A stretch of DNA of 64,000 bases from Nocardiopsis quinghaiensis (lineage in GTDB: Bacteria; Actinomycetota; Actinomycetes; Streptosporangiales; Streptosporangiaceae), in assembly GCF_008638365.1 (NCBI RefSeq), contig NZ_VWVU01000005.1:186001-250000 (forward strand), written 5' to 3'. The notes under the pieces were generated by a model that did no database searches, was not told the origin of the DNA, and worked only from the letters and a program-made list of their open reading frames with translations. Every line of letters begins with the position of its first letter. Position 1 is the first letter of the stretch. The position numbers and the translations under genes were made by a program. Positions 63,009 through 64,000 of the stretch are shown here, in pieces.

Positions 63009-63098
63009 TCTCTGTCACCTTGGCTTGCTGTGCGCAGTTGTTCCTCTGGTGTTCGCGAAGGCCTACATTATGTCAGTGTCTGGTGTCATTCTTGGTAT

Positions 63099-64000
63099 AT
63101 GAAGGAAAAAGGTGGCAGGAAAGTCCCAGGCGGGGGCTTCTCCGGCGGTCGGATCGAGGGGCTGGCGTCGGGACTGCTGGGAAGTATGAAGAATGGGGTC
63201 CTCGAGCGTCGAGTCTTCGAACGCGAGTGCGATAAAGCTGGTGTTCCACCTGGATTCAGGAGGCGTGTGGCTTCGCTTCTCGAGGAAAGGGGAATTCGGA
63301 TCGTCGCCCAAGGTGACGTTCCGGTATCTGAGAGGAAACGAAGTTCCACCGCTGGAGACATGGACTCCGTGGTGTCGTTGGCCGAACGTTACGTGAGAGC
63401 GGGAATAATTCCTTCCCAGGCCGTTTCCGGAGTGGCCAGGATGTGTGGTCTGGACGGCGTCGCGGAACTGGCCCGGGCCCTGCGGCGGCGAGGCGTGACC
63501 ATCGTTGATCGGTGGGAGGGGCCCGCGCCCACAGGGGGACCTTCTGTGCCTGAGCCGCGGGTAGCACACGTGGAACGGGTGTCACCCGAGCGCACCGAAC
63601 CGCCACGGAGGCGCCCGGGGACGAACCGCTCGGTGGATCACGCGGTGGAGGCGGCGGTGGCCGCTGCCCGGAGCCGCATGGATCGGGACCGTTGGACGGG
63701 GAGGCCGGACAGGGCACTTCTCACGGCTGAGGAGGAGGTGGGGCTGTTCTACCTGTTGCGGGGTGTGGAGACACCGGATGTCGCCCCGACGGAACAGGAG
63801 ATCGCCGCTTTGCCCCCCTCGGACGAACGCCGCAGGGCGTACGAGACGTTCGCGGTCCACAACGTCCGTCTGGTCTACAAGACGGCTCAGGCGTTCAGGG
63901 TGGAGGGTTTCGACGAGGAGGACGTGGCCCAGTACGGCATGCTGGGTCTGATGCGTGCCGTGGTGAAGTTCGACGGTCGGCAGGGGACCAAGTTCTCCAC
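63099..64000 (+). CDS. Sigma-70-like factor with long N-terminal extension (runs off right edge)
   Basis: An open frame from ATG 63099 continues to the window end, 300 codons so far. Residues about 250-300 carry sigma region 2: NVRLVYKTAQAF, then FDEEDVAQYGMLGLMRAVVK and FDGRQGTKFST, as in primary-type sigma factors. The first 250 residues are unusual: a helical part with FRRRVASLLEERGIRIV, reminiscent of sigma region 1.1, an acidic/proline linker, and ALLTAEEEVGLFYLL, which resembles region 1.2 (LLTaeEE). The start is uncertain as no good ribosome site precedes 63099; ATG 63186 is an alternative. It is divergent from drmA. Confidence 0.65.
   Translation, partial: MKEKGGRKVPGGGFSGGRIEGLASGLLGSMKNGVLERRVFERECDKAGVPPGFRRRVASLLEERGIRIVAQGDVPVSERKRSSTAGDMDSVVSLAERYVRAGIIPSQAVSGVARMCGLDGVAELARALRRRGVTIVDRWEGPAPTGGPSVPEPRVAHVERVSPERTEPPRRRPGTNRSVDHAVEAAVAAARSRMDRDRWTGRPDRALLTAEEEVGLFYLLRGVETPDVAPTEQEIAALPPSDERRRAYETFAVHNVRLVYKTAQAFRVEGFDEEDVAQYGMLGLMRAVVKFDGRQGTKFS

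Overview
The window is very G+C-rich, its genes have a strong third-position GC bias, and start codons are often GTG or TTG with 4-nt stop/start overlaps. Gene content (IclR pairs, DUF574 methyltransferases, SEC-C proteins, SpoIIE-type phosphatase, DrmAB) fits a filamentous actinomycete, probably Nocardiopsis or a close relative. The genus is inferred from style and families only. I saw no rRNA, tRNA or CRISPR array.

Layout. 1-6.4 kb: the end of a sodium:solute symporter, a glucose-dehydrogenase-like enzyme, a secreted alpha/beta hydrolase, a beta-lactamase-fold serine hydrolase, an acidic membrane-anchored protein with a probable frameshift, and a DUF574 methyltransferase with a truncated paralogue. 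6.6-6.9 kb: a deletion-ridden copy of the DUF981 gene found intact at 31.5 kb. 6.9-31.2 kb: a large catabolic locus. It holds a peptide/nickel-type ABC transporter operon containing a methyltransferase and a small helical protein, a second methyltransferase/small-protein pair, two IclR regulators, a tandem nitrilase, a maleate-isomerase-like protein, an isocitrate-lyase-type lyase, an isochorismatase-type amidase, a Dabb protein, a flavin monooxygenase, a hydantoinase-type amidohydrolase, a flavin dehydrogenase, and a tightly overlapping operon of CoA transferase, HpcH-type lyase, cyclase-family hydrolase and MmgE/PrpD protein. Two shared DNA motifs (GTTYC-N7-GRAAC and CATTGTGAGAGCA) tie its parts together, probably as two IclR regulons. 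The enzyme set suggests import and stepwise opening and deamidation of a nitrogen-containing ring or cyclic imide, then CoA activation and carbon-carbon cleavage; the substrate is unknown.

31.5-45.4 kb is more ordinary: DUF981 membrane protein, YchJ-like protein, a YezG/DUF1444-like fusion, a metallophosphatase, a solitary N6-methylase-like protein, MgtC-type membrane protein, a tandem pair of SEC-C proteins, a SpoIIE phosphatase, a TetR/rhodanese divergent pair with three evenly spaced operators, and a small membrane protein.

45.8-64 kb looks like a defence island. It has two DUF2075 nuclease-helicase proteins around an EVE-HNH protein, a frameshifted protein with a TGT-like zinc motif, a degraded third DUF2075 gene, an IS3-family element split by an IS110-family element, a partial duplicate of the TetR gene, a DNA2-like helicase remnant, then a UvrD-like helicase, DrmB and DrmA in one operon, and divergently a truncated-by-window sigma-70-like gene. 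The DrmAB operon lacks DrmC and a methylase in view, so it is a non-canonical DISARM-like arrangement.
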